A DNA stretch of 64,000 bases from Candidatus Caenarcanales bacterium (GCA_020050435.1 JAGVKQ010000007.1:124001-188000), one strand, 5' to 3'. Positions 16,933-27,186 are shown, counted from the first letter of the stretch. Notes: generated by a model from the sequence alone, not told the origin. Translations and numbers: made by a program.

Positions 16933-17360
16933 ATCTTTCCTAATCTATACGCCTCTACCAATCTTTTTCCTAAAAAGAAATTATTATACATTTCTTTTAT
17001 GTGAGAACTTACTTCACCGCCTAGGTCTATAGTACAGGCACGAAGTAATCTTACGAATTCTCTATAATGCATAAAATCATTTTTTTCAAAGTAGTCTTTT
17101 AGATGATTTTCAAGATATTTCTCTATGTCCTTATCGTCTAAGGTGAGATGCCCCATTGGGGCGTCTGTACGATCTTTAATTCCTAGCTCATAAACGATCA
17201 TATATCTTTCACTTTTTCTTGCATTTTCAAAACATCTCTTTAAACTAGATGCCAATGCTCTACTATTTTTTCTAACTATTTCAAGGTAATGATCCAGATC
17301 TTTTAAAAGATCTTTGTCGATTTTTTCAGTTAGTATATCGTCAAGGGTTGCATGGTCCAT
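16929..17360 (-). CDS. Hypothetical helical protein (143 aa) containing an in-frame palindrome
   Basis: I do not recognise this family. The protein is acidic and predicted helical throughout (DKDLLKDLDHYLEIVRKNSRALASSLKRC), with no signal peptide. The segment RTDAPMGHLTL, about residues 65-75, is encoded by a palindromic repeat of the GTAGAGACG family. The same type of peptide ([10 protein letters not shown]) appears in LigA for the same reason. The gene is divergent from lpxA. Structural proteins or regulators with four-helix folds would fit the composition, but no function can be assigned. Confidence 0.6.
   Translation of the reverse strand: MDHATLDDILTEKIDKDLLKDLDHYLEIVRKNSRALASSLKRCFENARKSERYMIVYELGIKDRTDAPMGHLTLDDKDIEKYLENHLKDYFEKNDFMHYREFVRLLRACTIDLGGEVSSHIKEMYNNFFLGKRLVEAYRLGKI
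17145..17171. repeat. Palindromic element (GTAGAGACG family) inside the 143-aa gene
   Basis: AGATGCCCC and GGGGCGTCT arms pair with one mismatch around ATT and are followed by GTACG, the degenerate outer end. It is read in frame. Confidence 0.65.
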
Positions 17361-17397
17361 AAATAATATATTGCCACAATCAGTACATATAGCGGTT

Positions 17398-17412
17398 CGT
17401 AAAGACGCGATT
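17398..17412. repeat. Half-copy of the palindromic element upstream of lpxA
   Basis: The left arm CGTAAAGACGCGATT matches the start of the copy in the arginase-like gene, but the right arm is missing. It is therefore a truncated or decayed copy. It lies about 30 bases before the lpxA ATG. Confidence 0.5.
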
Positions 17413-17443
17413 GATTACCCCTCTGCTATAATAAACTTAAATT

Positions 17444-18271
17444 ATGGTAACAGCAGATAAACCTAAAATCCATCCTACAGCAGTCATTCCAAATGGTGCG
17501 AAGATATCATCAGGAGTAGAGATTGGACCATATTCATGCATTGGAAAAGATGTAGAAATTGGTGAAAACACATATATTGGTCCACATGTAATTATTGAAG
17601 GTAGAGTTTCTATTGGTTCTAACTGTAAATTAATTGCAGCTTGTAGCATTGGTATGCCACCTCAGGATTTAACTTATAAAGGTGAAGATACTGGTGTAAA
17701 AATCGGAAATAATACAGTTATTAGAGAATATGTAACTATTCACAAAGCTAGCAAAGAAGGTTTTACAGTTGTTGGTGAAAATTGTTTTCTAATGAATTAT
17801 GTTCATATTGGTCATAATGTTCAGGTGGGAAATAATGTAATAATGGCAAACTCAGCCATGCTTCCTGGCTATGTCATTGTAGAAGATTATGTTTTTATAA
17901 GTGGACTTTCTACTATTCATCAGCACTGCAAGATTGGTGAGTCAGCTATTGTCGGTGCTTTAACTGGTAGCAGACTAGATTTACCTCCATATTTTATAGC
18001 AGATGGTAGACCAGCTAGAATCAGAGGATTAAACAGAGTCGGTCTTAAAAGACGTGGAGTAAAGCCTGATGTAAGAAATGAATTGATGAAAGCCTATAAG
18101 CTTATTTACCATTCTGAATTAAATATGAAAAATGCCATCGAGAGAGTAGAAACTGAATTGGTTCAGTTTGATGAAATAAAAAAACTTATTACATTTTATA
18201 AAACCTCAAAAAGAGGTGTAGTCGGAGCTGTTAACGATAAATCTAACCAAGACGAGAGTGAAGAAGAATAG
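17444..18271 (+). CDS. lpxA: Acyl-ACP--UDP-N-acetylglucosamine O-acyltransferase
   Basis: This enzyme catalyses the first step of lipid A synthesis, transferring an acyl chain to UDP-GlcNAc. The N-terminal 190 residues are left-handed beta-helix hexapeptide repeats (IHPTAVI, IGPYSCIG, IGENTYIG...). IGMPPQDLTYKGE and NYVHIGHN, containing the catalytic His, are LpxA signatures, and a helical C-terminal domain follows. The tail NDKSNQDESEEE is an acidic extension. The 275-residue length is typical. It lies six bases before lspA and is probably co-transcribed with lspA and rluD. Its presence is the best single sign of an LPS outer membrane. Confidence 0.93.
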   Translation: MVTADKPKIHPTAVIPNGAKISSGVEIGPYSCIGKDVEIGENTYIGPHVIIEGRVSIGSNCKLIAACSIGMPPQDLTYKGEDTGVKIGNNTVIREYVTIHKASKEGFTVVGENCFLMNYVHIGHNVQVGNNVIMANSAMLPGYVIVEDYVFISGLSTIHQHCKIGESAIVGALTGSRLDLPPYFIADGRPARIRGLNRVGLKRRGVKPDVRNELMKAYKLIYHSELNMKNAIERVETELVQFDEIKKLITFYKTSKRGVVGAVNDKSNQDESEEE

Positions 18272-18276
18272 TCCTG

Positions 18277-18744
18277 ATGAAATTGAATCTTTTTATATTT
18301 TTTTTTGTAGTATTAATTGATCAGGTGAGTAAAAGATATTTGCTTTCAAGTATAGATCTTGGAGATAGTAAGGAATTTCTTCCTGGAGTGATGAGTCTTA
18401 CAATGGCACAAAATACAGGTGGAGCATTTAGTGTTTTTAAAGAATATCCAATGTTATTTATGATAATTGGCATTGTTAATTTACTTATCTTTTCATATGT
18501 ATGTTTTTGCCCCAACGTGAAATTAAGTAATAGTATGAAAACTGGATGTGCATTTATCCTTGGTGGAACTCTTGGCAATCTTATAGATAGAGTTACAAAT
18601 GGAGCAGTCATTGATTTCTTTAATCTTGAGTTTGTTGATTTTGCTATATTCAATTTCGCAGATGTAGCAATTAATGTTGGAGTTGTGATTATTCTTGCTG
18701 GATTATTTCCTGTAAGAAAAAAGCAATTAATAAAAGGAAATTGA
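18277..18744 (+). CDS. lspA: Signal peptidase II (lipoprotein signal peptidase)
   Basis: This aspartyl protease of the inner membrane cleaves prolipoproteins before the lipidated Cys. Four hydrophobic helices and the conserved motifs FFVVLIDQVSKR, GGTLGNLIDRVTNGAVIDF and FNFADVAIN are visible; the Asp in each of the last two motifs forms the catalytic dyad. At 155 aa it has the family length. Its TGA overlaps the ATG of rluD, and the lspA-rluD order is common in bacteria. Likely substrates include the Tat-type lipoprotein at 7274. Confidence 0.93.
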   Translation: MKLNLFIFFFVVLIDQVSKRYLLSSIDLGDSKEFLPGVMSLTMAQNTGGAFSVFKEYPMLFMIIGIVNLLIFSYVCFCPNVKLSNSMKTGCAFILGGTLGNLIDRVTNGAVIDFFNLEFVDFAIFNFADVAINVGVVIILAGLFPVRKKQLIKGN

Positions 18745-19637
18745 TGGAAAAAACTAATTTAAAAATAAGTGAAGAAAATAAAAATGAAAGACTTGATAAA
18801 TTTGTTCTCAGTTCTATTCCTAGCTTAAGCCGTACCCGTATTCAAAATCTGATTGAAGAAGGAAATATTTTACTTAATGGAGAAAAAGTTAAATCAGGAT
18901 GTAAGCTTAGAGTGAATGATAAGATCGAAGTCTCTATTCCAGAGCCAAGAGGAATAGATGTTAAACCAGAGAAGATTCCTCTAGATGTGGTGTTGGAAGA
19001 TAAAGATATTATTGTTATAAATAAAGCACATGGCATGGTGACTCATCCTGGAAGTGGTGTTGAAACTGGTACTTTAGTTAATGCACTTTTACATCATTGT
19101 AAAAAATCTTTGTCAGGCATAAATGGAGTTTTAAGACCTGGTATAGTTCATAGACTTGATAAAGAAACATCTGGCTTGATTATTGTTTGTAAAAATGATG
19201 AATCACATGTACAGATGGCAAAACAATTTCATGATAGAACTCTAGAGAAATACTACTATGCAATTGTTTGTGGACAAGTAAAGTTTACTCAAGGGAAAAT
19301 AAATAAGCCTATAGGTAGAGATAAAAACCATAGGCATAAGATGGGTATTGAACAAGATGGAAAAGAAGCCATCACGCACTGGAAAATAATTAAGATATTT
19401 GATGACTACACATTCTTAGAATGTAGGCTAGAAACTGGGAGAACTCATCAAATTAGGGTTCATATGGCAAGTATTGGGCATCCTATAGTGGGTGATAAGA
19501 CTTATGGAAAAAAGAAAGAAACGTCCCCAATGATGCTTCATTCATACAAAATAAAGTTTAGCCACCCCATAACTAATGAAAAAATAGAATTAGAGACTGA
19601 TATCCCTAAAAGATTTAATACATTAATCTCAAAATAG
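18744..19637 (+). CDS. rluD: RluA/RluD-family 23S rRNA pseudouridine synthase
   Basis: An N-terminal S4 RNA-binding domain (residues 8-70, with NERLDKFVLSSIPSLSRTRI) precedes the catalytic domain. The latter has HRLDKETSGLIIVCKN, which contains the catalytic Asp, and later LETGRTHQIRVHMASIGHPI. The start is the ATG at 18744, overlapping the lspA stop; a TTG three bases earlier is less likely. The family modifies uridines in helix 69 or similar sites of 23S rRNA; the exact target is not readable from sequence. Length (297 aa) is normal. Confidence 0.9.
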   Translation: MEKTNLKISEENKNERLDKFVLSSIPSLSRTRIQNLIEEGNILLNGEKVKSGCKLRVNDKIEVSIPEPRGIDVKPEKIPLDVVLEDKDIIVINKAHGMVTHPGSGVETGTLVNALLHHCKKSLSGINGVLRPGIVHRLDKETSGLIIVCKNDESHVQMAKQFHDRTLEKYYYAIVCGQVKFTQGKINKPIGRDKNHRHKMGIEQDGKEAITHWKIIKIFDDYTFLECRLETGRTHQIRVHMASIGHPIVGDKTYGKKKETSPMMLHSYKIKFSHPITNEKIELETDIPKRFNTLISK

Positions 19638-19660
19638 GGTGGGTGTGGTAAATTGTTTCT

Positions 19661-20005
19661 ATGAAACAGCTTTGTGCAGTAATCTCAGTCTTTTTAATAC
19701 TTTTAGTATTAGTTATTTCTATTTCTACATTTGGAGCTAATGTTTCTTTTAGTATTTTTTCTTTTAACATGGATTTACCGGTTGGATCTTTGGCTAGCCT
19801 TATCTCAGCATTTTCTTTTCTTTCCGCACTTTCACTTTTAATTGCTCTTGGGTTGACTGATACAGAAGAACCAATGAGTCCTGTTCAGAAAAAAAATAAA
19901 TTAGAAGAAGATAAAATTAGAAAAGAAATTGAATCTGATAGAGTTAAATATTTAGAAGCTAAAATTAAAACATTGGAATCAGCAATCAAGAAGATTGATA
20001 AATAA
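19661..20005 (+). CDS. Small two-helix membrane protein with coiled-coil tail (LapA-like)
   Basis: The 114-residue protein has two hydrophobic helices, near residues 4-25 and 42-68, separated by a short loop (SFNMDLPVGSLASL). A charged C-terminal helix (KLEEDKIRKEIESDRVKYLE) with coiled-coil character follows. This layout matches the LapA/YciS type of membrane protein, although the similarity is structural rather than by motif. It follows rluD by 23 bases in the same orientation and may be in that operon. Confidence 0.6.
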   Translation: MKQLCAVISVFLILLVLVISISTFGANVSFSIFSFNMDLPVGSLASLISAFSFLSALSLLIALGLTDTEEPMSPVQKKNKLEEDKIRKEIESDRVKYLEAKIKTLESAIKKIDK

Positions 20006-20008
20006 GAA

Positions 20009-20962
20009 TTACCACATTCCTGGAACGCTACCTTTTTTATTGTAATTTGAAGATGCATCAATTCCTGATTTGTCTCTTGCTGAATCGAATTGTAATCCTG
20101 GATCTGGAGCTTGATCTTTTGCATAAGCAGGTTGTTCAAGTAATGGGATACCTTTTCCATCGCCACCACTTTCGCCATTAGTTCTTACTAATCTAATCTC
20201 AATTTCATCTACGATAAAACCATGGCATTCAGGTGTTTCTTTAACTTCATAACCCTTAGCAATAATAAGATTGCTGGAAAGAGTTTCATAGTTTAATCTT
20301 CCATGTAGCTGGAGCTGTCTAGTATTAGTTAAATTATCAGTTATGTGATTATCTGTTTTTAGCGTGTAAGCATAAGTTAAATCATAAGCATCGACTTCAC
20401 CTTTAAATCCAAAGTTTACATAGTTTAGGTCTTTTTTACTTATACCATCATAGTAAATGTCTTTTGTATTTGGATATTTAGGATCAATTACAAAAAAGTC
20501 TATTCCTCTGGCATTGAGCTGAACTCTTTTATTTACTATATCTAAGTTTTGAATTGGCATTTCAGACGTACAGTGGTAAAAAGTGACTGGCTTTTTTAGA
20601 AAAATATCAGGATTAAGTCTCTTCTTAAAAGTCTTACTTAAAAACCATGTTCCATCTAAGTTTGGAAGCTTTTCATGTTCAAAGGTTAAATAGCGTTTTA
20701 CTTCTTCTACTTTTTTATCAGTAGCACTTTCAAGTCTAGTTTTATTAGATGAATTAACATTGTCTAAACCAAGTTTTTTAAGTTGTTGTTCAGGAGCTTG
20801 TAGAGCTAAAAGCTTTTCATAAGCATTTGTGCTTTCTTTATAAGAGACTTCTTTCTTGTTTTTGTCTCCAATGTCATAGAAAGAATCAATTTCATAAGCA
20901 CTTACAGAGAGAAAAAATCCCAGTGAAAATAAAATGGTTAAGGTTGTGAATTTGTTTAACAT
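20009..20962 (-). CDS. Exported hypothetical protein (317 aa)
   Basis: I chose the ATG at 20962 because it opens on a clean signal peptide (MLNKFTTLTILFSLGFFLSV, cleavage near SAYE); the frame can extend ten codons further. The mature protein is soluble and beta-prone. It has a lone pair of cysteines in YHCTSEM and PECHGF and a final YNKKGSVPGMW. No family is recognised. A segment near residue 120 (LDGTWFLSKTFKKRL) resembles lipocalin-like 'GTW' starts, but this is weak. It is convergent with the LapA-like gene, three bases apart. Confidence 0.6.
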   Translation of the reverse strand: MLNKFTTLTILFSLGFFLSVSAYEIDSFYDIGDKNKKEVSYKESTNAYEKLLALQAPEQQLKKLGLDNVNSSNKTRLESATDKKVEEVKRYLTFEHEKLPNLDGTWFLSKTFKKRLNPDIFLKKPVTFYHCTSEMPIQNLDIVNKRVQLNARGIDFFVIDPKYPNTKDIYYDGISKKDLNYVNFGFKGEVDAYDLTYAYTLKTDNHITDNLTNTRQLQLHGRLNYETLSSNLIIAKGYEVKETPECHGFIVDEIEIRLVRTNGESGGDGKGIPLLEQPAYAKDQAPDPGLQFDSARDKSGIDASSNYNKKGSVPGMW

Positions 20963-21025
20963 AGTCTTATGTAATATTAAAAGGCTAATCAAAGAACAAG
21001 TTTGATAGTAGATGGTACAAATATC

Positions 21026-21298
21026 CTATTTCAAGCCATCAATTTTCTTTTTAATTGCTTCTTCATCTATAGCCTCTACTGCAAACTCAAACTTAAATAC
21101 TCCAATGATATTCAATATTACAAGCACCATTAACCAAAGAATTAATGCTTGCCATAGGTTGATAGTAGCGTTAAAGGAGTTTGCTACTGTAGAGTTCCAT
21201 AAGGTTTCAATTAAAACTATAGGGAGTAAGAATGCTACTCCAAAAATTAGAAATATGAAAAGAATGGTGGCTAATGAGTTTATTTTTATTGTTTTCAT
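21026..21298 (-). CDS. Small membrane protein (90 aa), hypothetical
   Basis: There are two hydrophobic helices, residues 7-30 and 47-72, and a short charged C-terminus (EAIDEEAIKKKIDGLK). It is six bases downstream of ligA on the same strand and so probably translated from the ligA transcript. I cannot assign a family; the arrangement resembles small two-helix accessory membrane proteins. Confidence 0.55.
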   Translation of the reverse strand: MKTIKINSLATILFIFLIFGVAFLLPIVLIETLWNSTVANSFNATINLWQALILWLMVLVILNIIGVFKFEFAVEAIDEEAIKKKIDGLK

Positions 21299-21304
21299 AT
21301 GACA

Positions 21305-23389
<2,085 letters not shown>

Positions 23390-23447
23390 CTAGCGATTTT
23401 AAATCGTTCTGGATAATGAAATAAAGGTAACCTAAGGCTAAATTAAG

Positions 23448-23533
23448 TTTCAAGTTGTAAGTTACAAGTTGCAAGGAGAAAATAGAACTTTGAACCTTGG
23501 ACCTTGAAACTGGAAACTTGAGTCTTGAAACTT
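23448..23533. repeat. Inverted clusters of degenerate heptanucleotides upstream of tRNA-Pro
   Basis: Four tandem 7-mers of the type TTNCAAG (TTTCAAG, TTGTAAG, TTACAAG, TTGCAAG) end at 23475. After about 15 bases come six units of the complementary type (CTTGAAA, CTGGAAA, CTTGAGT...), ending four bases before the tRNA. The two halves can fold on each other into a long hairpin. Heptad repeats of this sort recall cyanobacterial short tandem repeats. Confidence 0.65.
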
Positions 23534-23537
23534 GTGT

Positions 23538-23611
23538 CGGGGCGTGGCTCAGCTTGGTAGAGCATCTGCTTTGGGAGCAGAGGGTCGCACGTTCAAATCG
23601 TGTCGCCCCGA
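23538..23611 (+). tRNA. tRNA-Pro (anticodon TGG)
   Basis: The sequence folds as a complete cloverleaf. The acceptor arms are CGGGGCG/CGCCCCG, the D-loop is GGCTCAGCTTGGTAGAGC, and the anticodon stem TCTGC/GCAGA holds loop TTTGGGA with anticodon TGG. The T-arm contains GTTCAAATC, and A is the discriminator base. CCA is not encoded. The heptad hairpin lies immediately upstream and a 71-aa gene follows 36 bases downstream. Confidence 0.95.
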
Positions 23612-23646
23612 TTGGTTCAGTAATTAAATAACAAAGGAGTTATAAA

Positions 23647-23862
23647 ATGATAAGAACTAGAGAAGTAAGACTGGTTGATTGGAATAATGTTCGTGATTTG
23701 TCAAAAGATCAACGTGCGAAAGTATTAAGCGATCCAGGTAGTATGGTGCTAATGGCAGGTCCTAGTTTCGATCCTAGTGAGCCTCCTCTAAGCCCACAGC
23801 TAGCTGCTTCTATATCTAGAGCGCTTTCTTTAGGTGGGGTTCGGAGTCTTTCTTTTAACTAG
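23647..23862 (+). CDS. Small hypothetical protein (71 aa) after tRNA-Pro
   Basis: A strong AAAGGAG site precedes the ATG with good spacing. The peptide (MIRTREVRLVDWNNVRDLSKDQRAK...) is soluble, with a helical N-terminal half and a Pro/Ser-rich then Ser/Leu-rich C-terminal half (SEPPLSPQLAASISRALSL). It is followed by a strong terminator, and with the tRNA it could form one transcription unit. No family is recognised. Confidence 0.5.
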   Translation: MIRTREVRLVDWNNVRDLSKDQRAKVLSDPGSMVLMAGPSFDPSEPPLSPQLAASISRALSLGGVRSLSFN

Positions 23863-23890
23863 AGAGATTGTATCATCCTGATTTTTACTT

Positions 23891-23919
23891 AAAGCCGCAA
23901 ACACTTGCGGCTTTTTTTT
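23891..23919 (+). terminator. Rho-independent terminator
   Basis: AAAGCCGCAA and TTGCGGCTTT form a ten-pair stem around ACAC, directly followed by a run of T. It ends the tRNA-Pro/71-aa unit. Confidence 0.9.
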
Positions 23920-23940
23920 GTCGATTTTTCTAGTGGGGTC

Positions 23941-23968
23941 GGATTTGCTGGCAAAGCCAGACAAATCC
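23941..23968. repeat. Imperfect hairpin repeat before the 135-aa secreted protein gene
   Basis: GGATTTG-CTGGC and GCCAG-CAAATCC pair around AAA with one bulged A. No T-tract follows, so a dispersed repeat is more likely than a terminator. Related text (TTTGGCAAAGCTGG) occurs near 11355. Confidence 0.5.
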
Positions 23969-23992
23969 TTTATTTGCCAGTACAATATTTTT

Positions 23993-24400
23993 ATGAATTT
24001 ATGGTTAATTTTAATTTCTGCGTTCTTTCTTTTTACAACCACGGTAAAAGCAGAATCAACTTCTAATATAAAAGTTACTACTAAAAACCAAGTATCTCCT
24101 AATGAAGAGGTCTTAGATATTCAAGATATAAATAATGAAATTGATCAATTTTTCAATGATGGAAGTAATAGAACAGAAATTAATCAATTACTTAATACCG
24201 TAGGAAGAAGAGTTAAAAGAGATAAAAAAATTAATAAGAAGTCAAAAAAAGCAACGGCTAAGAACATAAGTGAGATTCAAAAAATAATAAATAGTGCTAA
24301 TCCTTCTAAAGAAATAGATAAAGGAATAAACAGTACAGTAAGTGATTTTTTGAATCCTGGGCAAGATACTGTGCAAATAGAACTTATGGGAACACCGTAA
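23993..24400 (+). CDS. Exported hypothetical protein (135 aa)
   Basis: The open frame begins at 23918, but its first 25 codons run through a hairpin repeat. The ATG at 23993 gives a proper signal peptide (MNLWLILISAFFLFTTTVKA). The mature part is polar, Asn/Lys/Ser-rich and helical (INQLLNTVGRRVKRDKKINKKSKKA). No cysteines or known domain are present. It is the last intact gene before the accessory island. Confidence 0.55.
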   Translation: MNLWLILISAFFLFTTTVKAESTSNIKVTTKNQVSPNEEVLDIQDINNEIDQFFNDGSNRTEINQLLNTVGRRVKRDKKINKKSKKATAKNISEIQKIINSANPSKEIDKGINSTVSDFLNPGQDTVQIELMGTP

Positions 24401-24425
24401 GACATTTAAAGCGTAGGTTTCGTAA

Positions 24426-24559
24426 ATGCCATTCGTAGATTTAAAAGAAGTAAAAGCACATGATTACTTTCCAGGATTTCTAGGGAAGTTTATTTACCAA
24501 AGTGCAAAATAAAAGATATTTTCTGCCCTGTTAGAGATGATTATGAGGGGTATGGGTGA
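24426..24559 (+). pseudogene. Remnant of a small cupin protein (internal deletion plus frame change)
   Basis: ATG at 24426 opens a 28-codon frame (MPFVDLKEVKAHDYFPGFLG...) that matches the N-terminus of small single-domain cupins and stops at 24512. In another frame, from 24512 to the TGA at 24559, the text KDIFCPVRDDYEGYG matches the usual cupin C-terminus. The central 60-70 residues with the metal-binding HxH region are missing. I infer an internal deletion in a formerly functional gene at the edge of the nuclease/Fic island. Confidence 0.7.
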
Positions 24560-24589
24560 AACTTATATTATTCTCTGATAACTAGTCCA

Positions 24590-26356
24590 TTAAGTAGAGC
24601 CAGGACTAGTGTTTTTTGTGATTAGTTGTTGTTTTGCTTTTGGGTAAAAAATATTCTCGTAATACTCCCCTAATAGATCGTGTTCCATTGGTCGACCGTG
24701 GAAAGGAACAGCTTTCCCGCTAAAACATTTAAAAATTACGTCTATAGGCTCAGGAGTAAAAGAAACCATATTGTTTTCTTTTGGCTCAAATCTCAATTTA
24801 AATGTTGATAACTTAAATAATTCATATAAGCATTGCTTAAATGCAGATTTACTTTTATTTAGTAATTCAAGTAAAAGACCATATTCTAAAGCAGATAATA
24901 TAATAAAAGGTTTAAGTTTTAAGTTGTGATCTTTAATATGTTTCTTGTTTTTTTCATTTAAATGATTAAAACAATCTGCTATTCTGTGAGAATATTTTTT
25001 ATTGATATCATATATTGTTGAATAGGTGACAATTATGGGGTAATATTTTTTTATACCTTTTACTTTACCATTCAAGAAAGTGTCATTTTCGCTTCTCTTC
25101 TCTATAATTTTTTCACATCTAAATAATTGAATCGAATATCGATTTAACTTCTCATAATATGATTCACTCCATTTTGTTTCATTTCCAGTAATTAAAGATT
25201 GTAGAGTAGGAGTAAATGTTTTATAGTCAAACATTACCAGGTAATCATCTACTACTAAACATCCATCGGGGGCAGGCAGTCGGTCGTTTCCTTTTTCAGG
25301 TTTATATAATTTATCATTGTAAAGCTCAGCTTCGGTAATAAACTGATATTGTGGAACAAGTTCTTTAACAAGATCTTGTGAATAACTTTCATAACTTGCA
25401 CCGAACTTGTTTAAAAATTCATTATCTTTTGGGTTGTCTTTTGTTTTTTCTTTCTTTCTTAAAATTCTAAAAAACATTTCATTTACACAAAAAGAAAGCA
25501 TTCTAATCGATGGGCAAGTATAATTCTCTCCATCTTTTAGCAAAGGTTTATATCTCAATATAGGTGGAAGGAATAAATCATGTTTATAGAGCAAATCTAT
25601 TGCTTCTGATTCATTATTGGAAAATAATGGAAGTAAATCGTTATATTGATCATTTAAAATATTATTTAAATCTTCTTTCCCGTTAAAAGACAGCAATTCA
25701 AATATTTTATAAATCTCCGCTTCTATAAAATTTAAATCTCCAGAATCAATAAAATACTTTGGGTTAATATGTGAATTTTGAAGATTTCTTAAATAATAAG
25801 GTTCAAATGAACTTATTGTAATTACTAATGATTCAAAGGAATCAATATTTAGATGTTTTTCTATTTCAGAACTAAAGTTATAACTTTTACTATGCTCACA
25901 AAATATTTTGACAAGTCTAAATAGTTTAGTAAAGTAAGGTCTTTCAATATCATATGGTCTTTGAAAATTCTTCATTTTACGAATCCATTCAGATTGTTCT
26001 TTTTTAGTGTGTGATTTAAGCTTTTTGTAGCTTAAGTCCTCTGTTTGCAAAATATCTTTATTAAGTGCATCTAGGTACTCGATAGGTACTTGAATTCTGT
26101 TTTCAGTAGAATCGTCTATGGTTAATATAATCTTTTGTACAATATAAGGTAAAAAAAATTCCGGAATAAAATCTTTTTCTAAAAACCTTTTATCATTGGC
26201 TAATTCTGGATGGATTTTAATTAAATGTTCGGGCGCATATTTAAACTTTGATAAAAGTGAAAAGAGGTGAACAAGCGAAGATAAAGTATATTTATTTAAG
26301 TACGATATAATATCAACTATTTGTTTATCATTAATTAATTTGTAGTCATAGATCAT
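24590..26356 (-). CDS. Putative PD-(D/E)XK-type nuclease, family not recognised
   Basis: This 588-residue protein belongs to no family I know by name. Near residues 315-375 it shows the elements of a restriction-endonuclease-like core: a helix with GASYESYSQDLVKEL, then PDGCLVVDDYLVMFDYK, which fits PD-x(n)-(D/E)-x-K with Asp in PD and FDYK. The N-terminal 300 residues are mostly helical and resemble no helicase or ATPase; a smaller helical region follows the core. Very high A+T and Lys/Asn/Ile content suggests recent transfer. It is divergent from the zinc-ribbon/HEPN-like gene, 52 bases apart. A defence role is inferred from architecture and context only. Confidence 0.55.
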   Translation of the reverse strand: MIYDYKLINDKQIVDIISYLNKYTLSSLVHLFSLLSKFKYAPEHLIKIHPELANDKRFLEKDFIPEFFLPYIVQKIILTIDDSTENRIQVPIEYLDALNKDILQTEDLSYKKLKSHTKKEQSEWIRKMKNFQRPYDIERPYFTKLFRLVKIFCEHSKSYNFSSEIEKHLNIDSFESLVITISSFEPYYLRNLQNSHINPKYFIDSGDLNFIEAEIYKIFELLSFNGKEDLNNILNDQYNDLLPLFSNNESEAIDLLYKHDLFLPPILRYKPLLKDGENYTCPSIRMLSFCVNEMFFRILRKKEKTKDNPKDNEFLNKFGASYESYSQDLVKELVPQYQFITEAELYNDKLYKPEKGNDRLPAPDGCLVVDDYLVMFDYKTFTPTLQSLITGNETKWSESYYEKLNRYSIQLFRCEKIIEKRSENDTFLNGKVKGIKKYYPIIVTYSTIYDINKKYSHRIADCFNHLNEKNKKHIKDHNLKLKPFIILSALEYGLLLELLNKSKSAFKQCLYELFKLSTFKLRFEPKENNMVSFTPEPIDVIFKCFSGKAVPFHGRPMEHDLLGEYYENIFYPKAKQQLITKNTSPGST

Positions 26357-26408
26357 TAAATGGTAGTTTCTTATTTGTTAAGATCAAACTTTTGTTAGAA
26401 TAACTATT

Positions 26409-27164
26409 ATGATAGCAACTCATTCCTGTAAATCTTGTAATTTCTTGTTAAAAAATGGAGAATCACCTTGCCCACAATGTGGTTCAACGAGCAGATTGAT
26501 AGGTCTAGTACTTGAAGAAACTGTAACTATGACCGATTCATTATTCCTAGAGCAAGAATCTAACTATTTGATAAATTCTAATAAAGAAAAGTGTAAAAAA
26601 ATATTCTTAAGCTGCAATAACAATTTAAATTCGTTAAACGAAAATGAAATTATTGATTTGTATATATCCCTGCATATAATTCTAGAAATTAGTTTAAATG
26701 CTTTATTTAGAGGTATTTCTTTGTTGTTCATAAAAAAGGATATAAATGAATTGGATATAATTGATAATATTGACAAAATTAATTTTATAGATAAAACTGT
26801 TCTTTTTATTTATAACTCAGCTTTTAATTTTCATAATAAACTTACTGAAGCAACTCATTATCATAGTCTTATTGGAATGCTGCGATCTTTTGCAGAAGCA
26901 AGAAATAAACTTCTTCATGGGCACTCTATTAGAACTATAAGTAATGGTAACGAAATAAGGCACTCTAAATTAAAAGCATTCATTTGTAAGGAAAAATTAA
27001 ATGAACAGATTGTTAAATTTAGGTTTATTTGTGAAGGAATGAGGTTCTTTATTAATTCACTTGATTCAAATATATCAAAACAACAAAGAGAAACATTTAT
27101 AAATAATTATTTGGATGATAATTTTATTCTTTCTCCTTCTCTTTCACAAGTTCAACCATCTTAA
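26409..27164 (+). CDS. Zinc-ribbon protein with HEPN-like C-terminal domain
   Basis: The N-terminus has a CxxC...CxxC zinc ribbon (C7, C10, C21, C24). Residues 50-230 are all-helical and contain EARNKLLHGH, giving R165-x4-H170. This matches the R-x(4-6)-H motif of HEPN ribonuclease domains. HEPN proteins are frequent toxins or RNA-cleaving effectors in phage defence. No partner nucleotidyltransferase (MNT) is encoded nearby; instead the divergent neighbour is a nuclease-like protein. The HEPN reading rests on one motif plus predicted helices and could be wrong; related helical domains in unknown proteins often have a similar RN(x)LxHG string. Confidence 0.55.
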   Translation: MIATHSCKSCNFLLKNGESPCPQCGSTSRLIGLVLEETVTMTDSLFLEQESNYLINSNKEKCKKIFLSCNNNLNSLNENEIIDLYISLHIILEISLNALFRGISLLFIKKDINELDIIDNIDKINFIDKTVLFIYNSAFNFHNKLTEATHYHSLIGMLRSFAEARNKLLHGHSIRTISNGNEIRHSKLKAFICKEKLNEQIVKFRFICEGMRFFINSLDSNISKQQRETFINNYLDDNFILSPSLSQVQPS

Positions 27165-27186
27165 TAGTGATTGAGCCTTCCGATCG

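Noticed and set aside
23538-23611. tRNA-Pro as an integration site for the downstream nuclease/Fic island
   Set aside because: I looked for a second copy of the tRNA 3' end (GTTCAAATCGTGTCGCC region) downstream and saw none, and there is no integrase gene.
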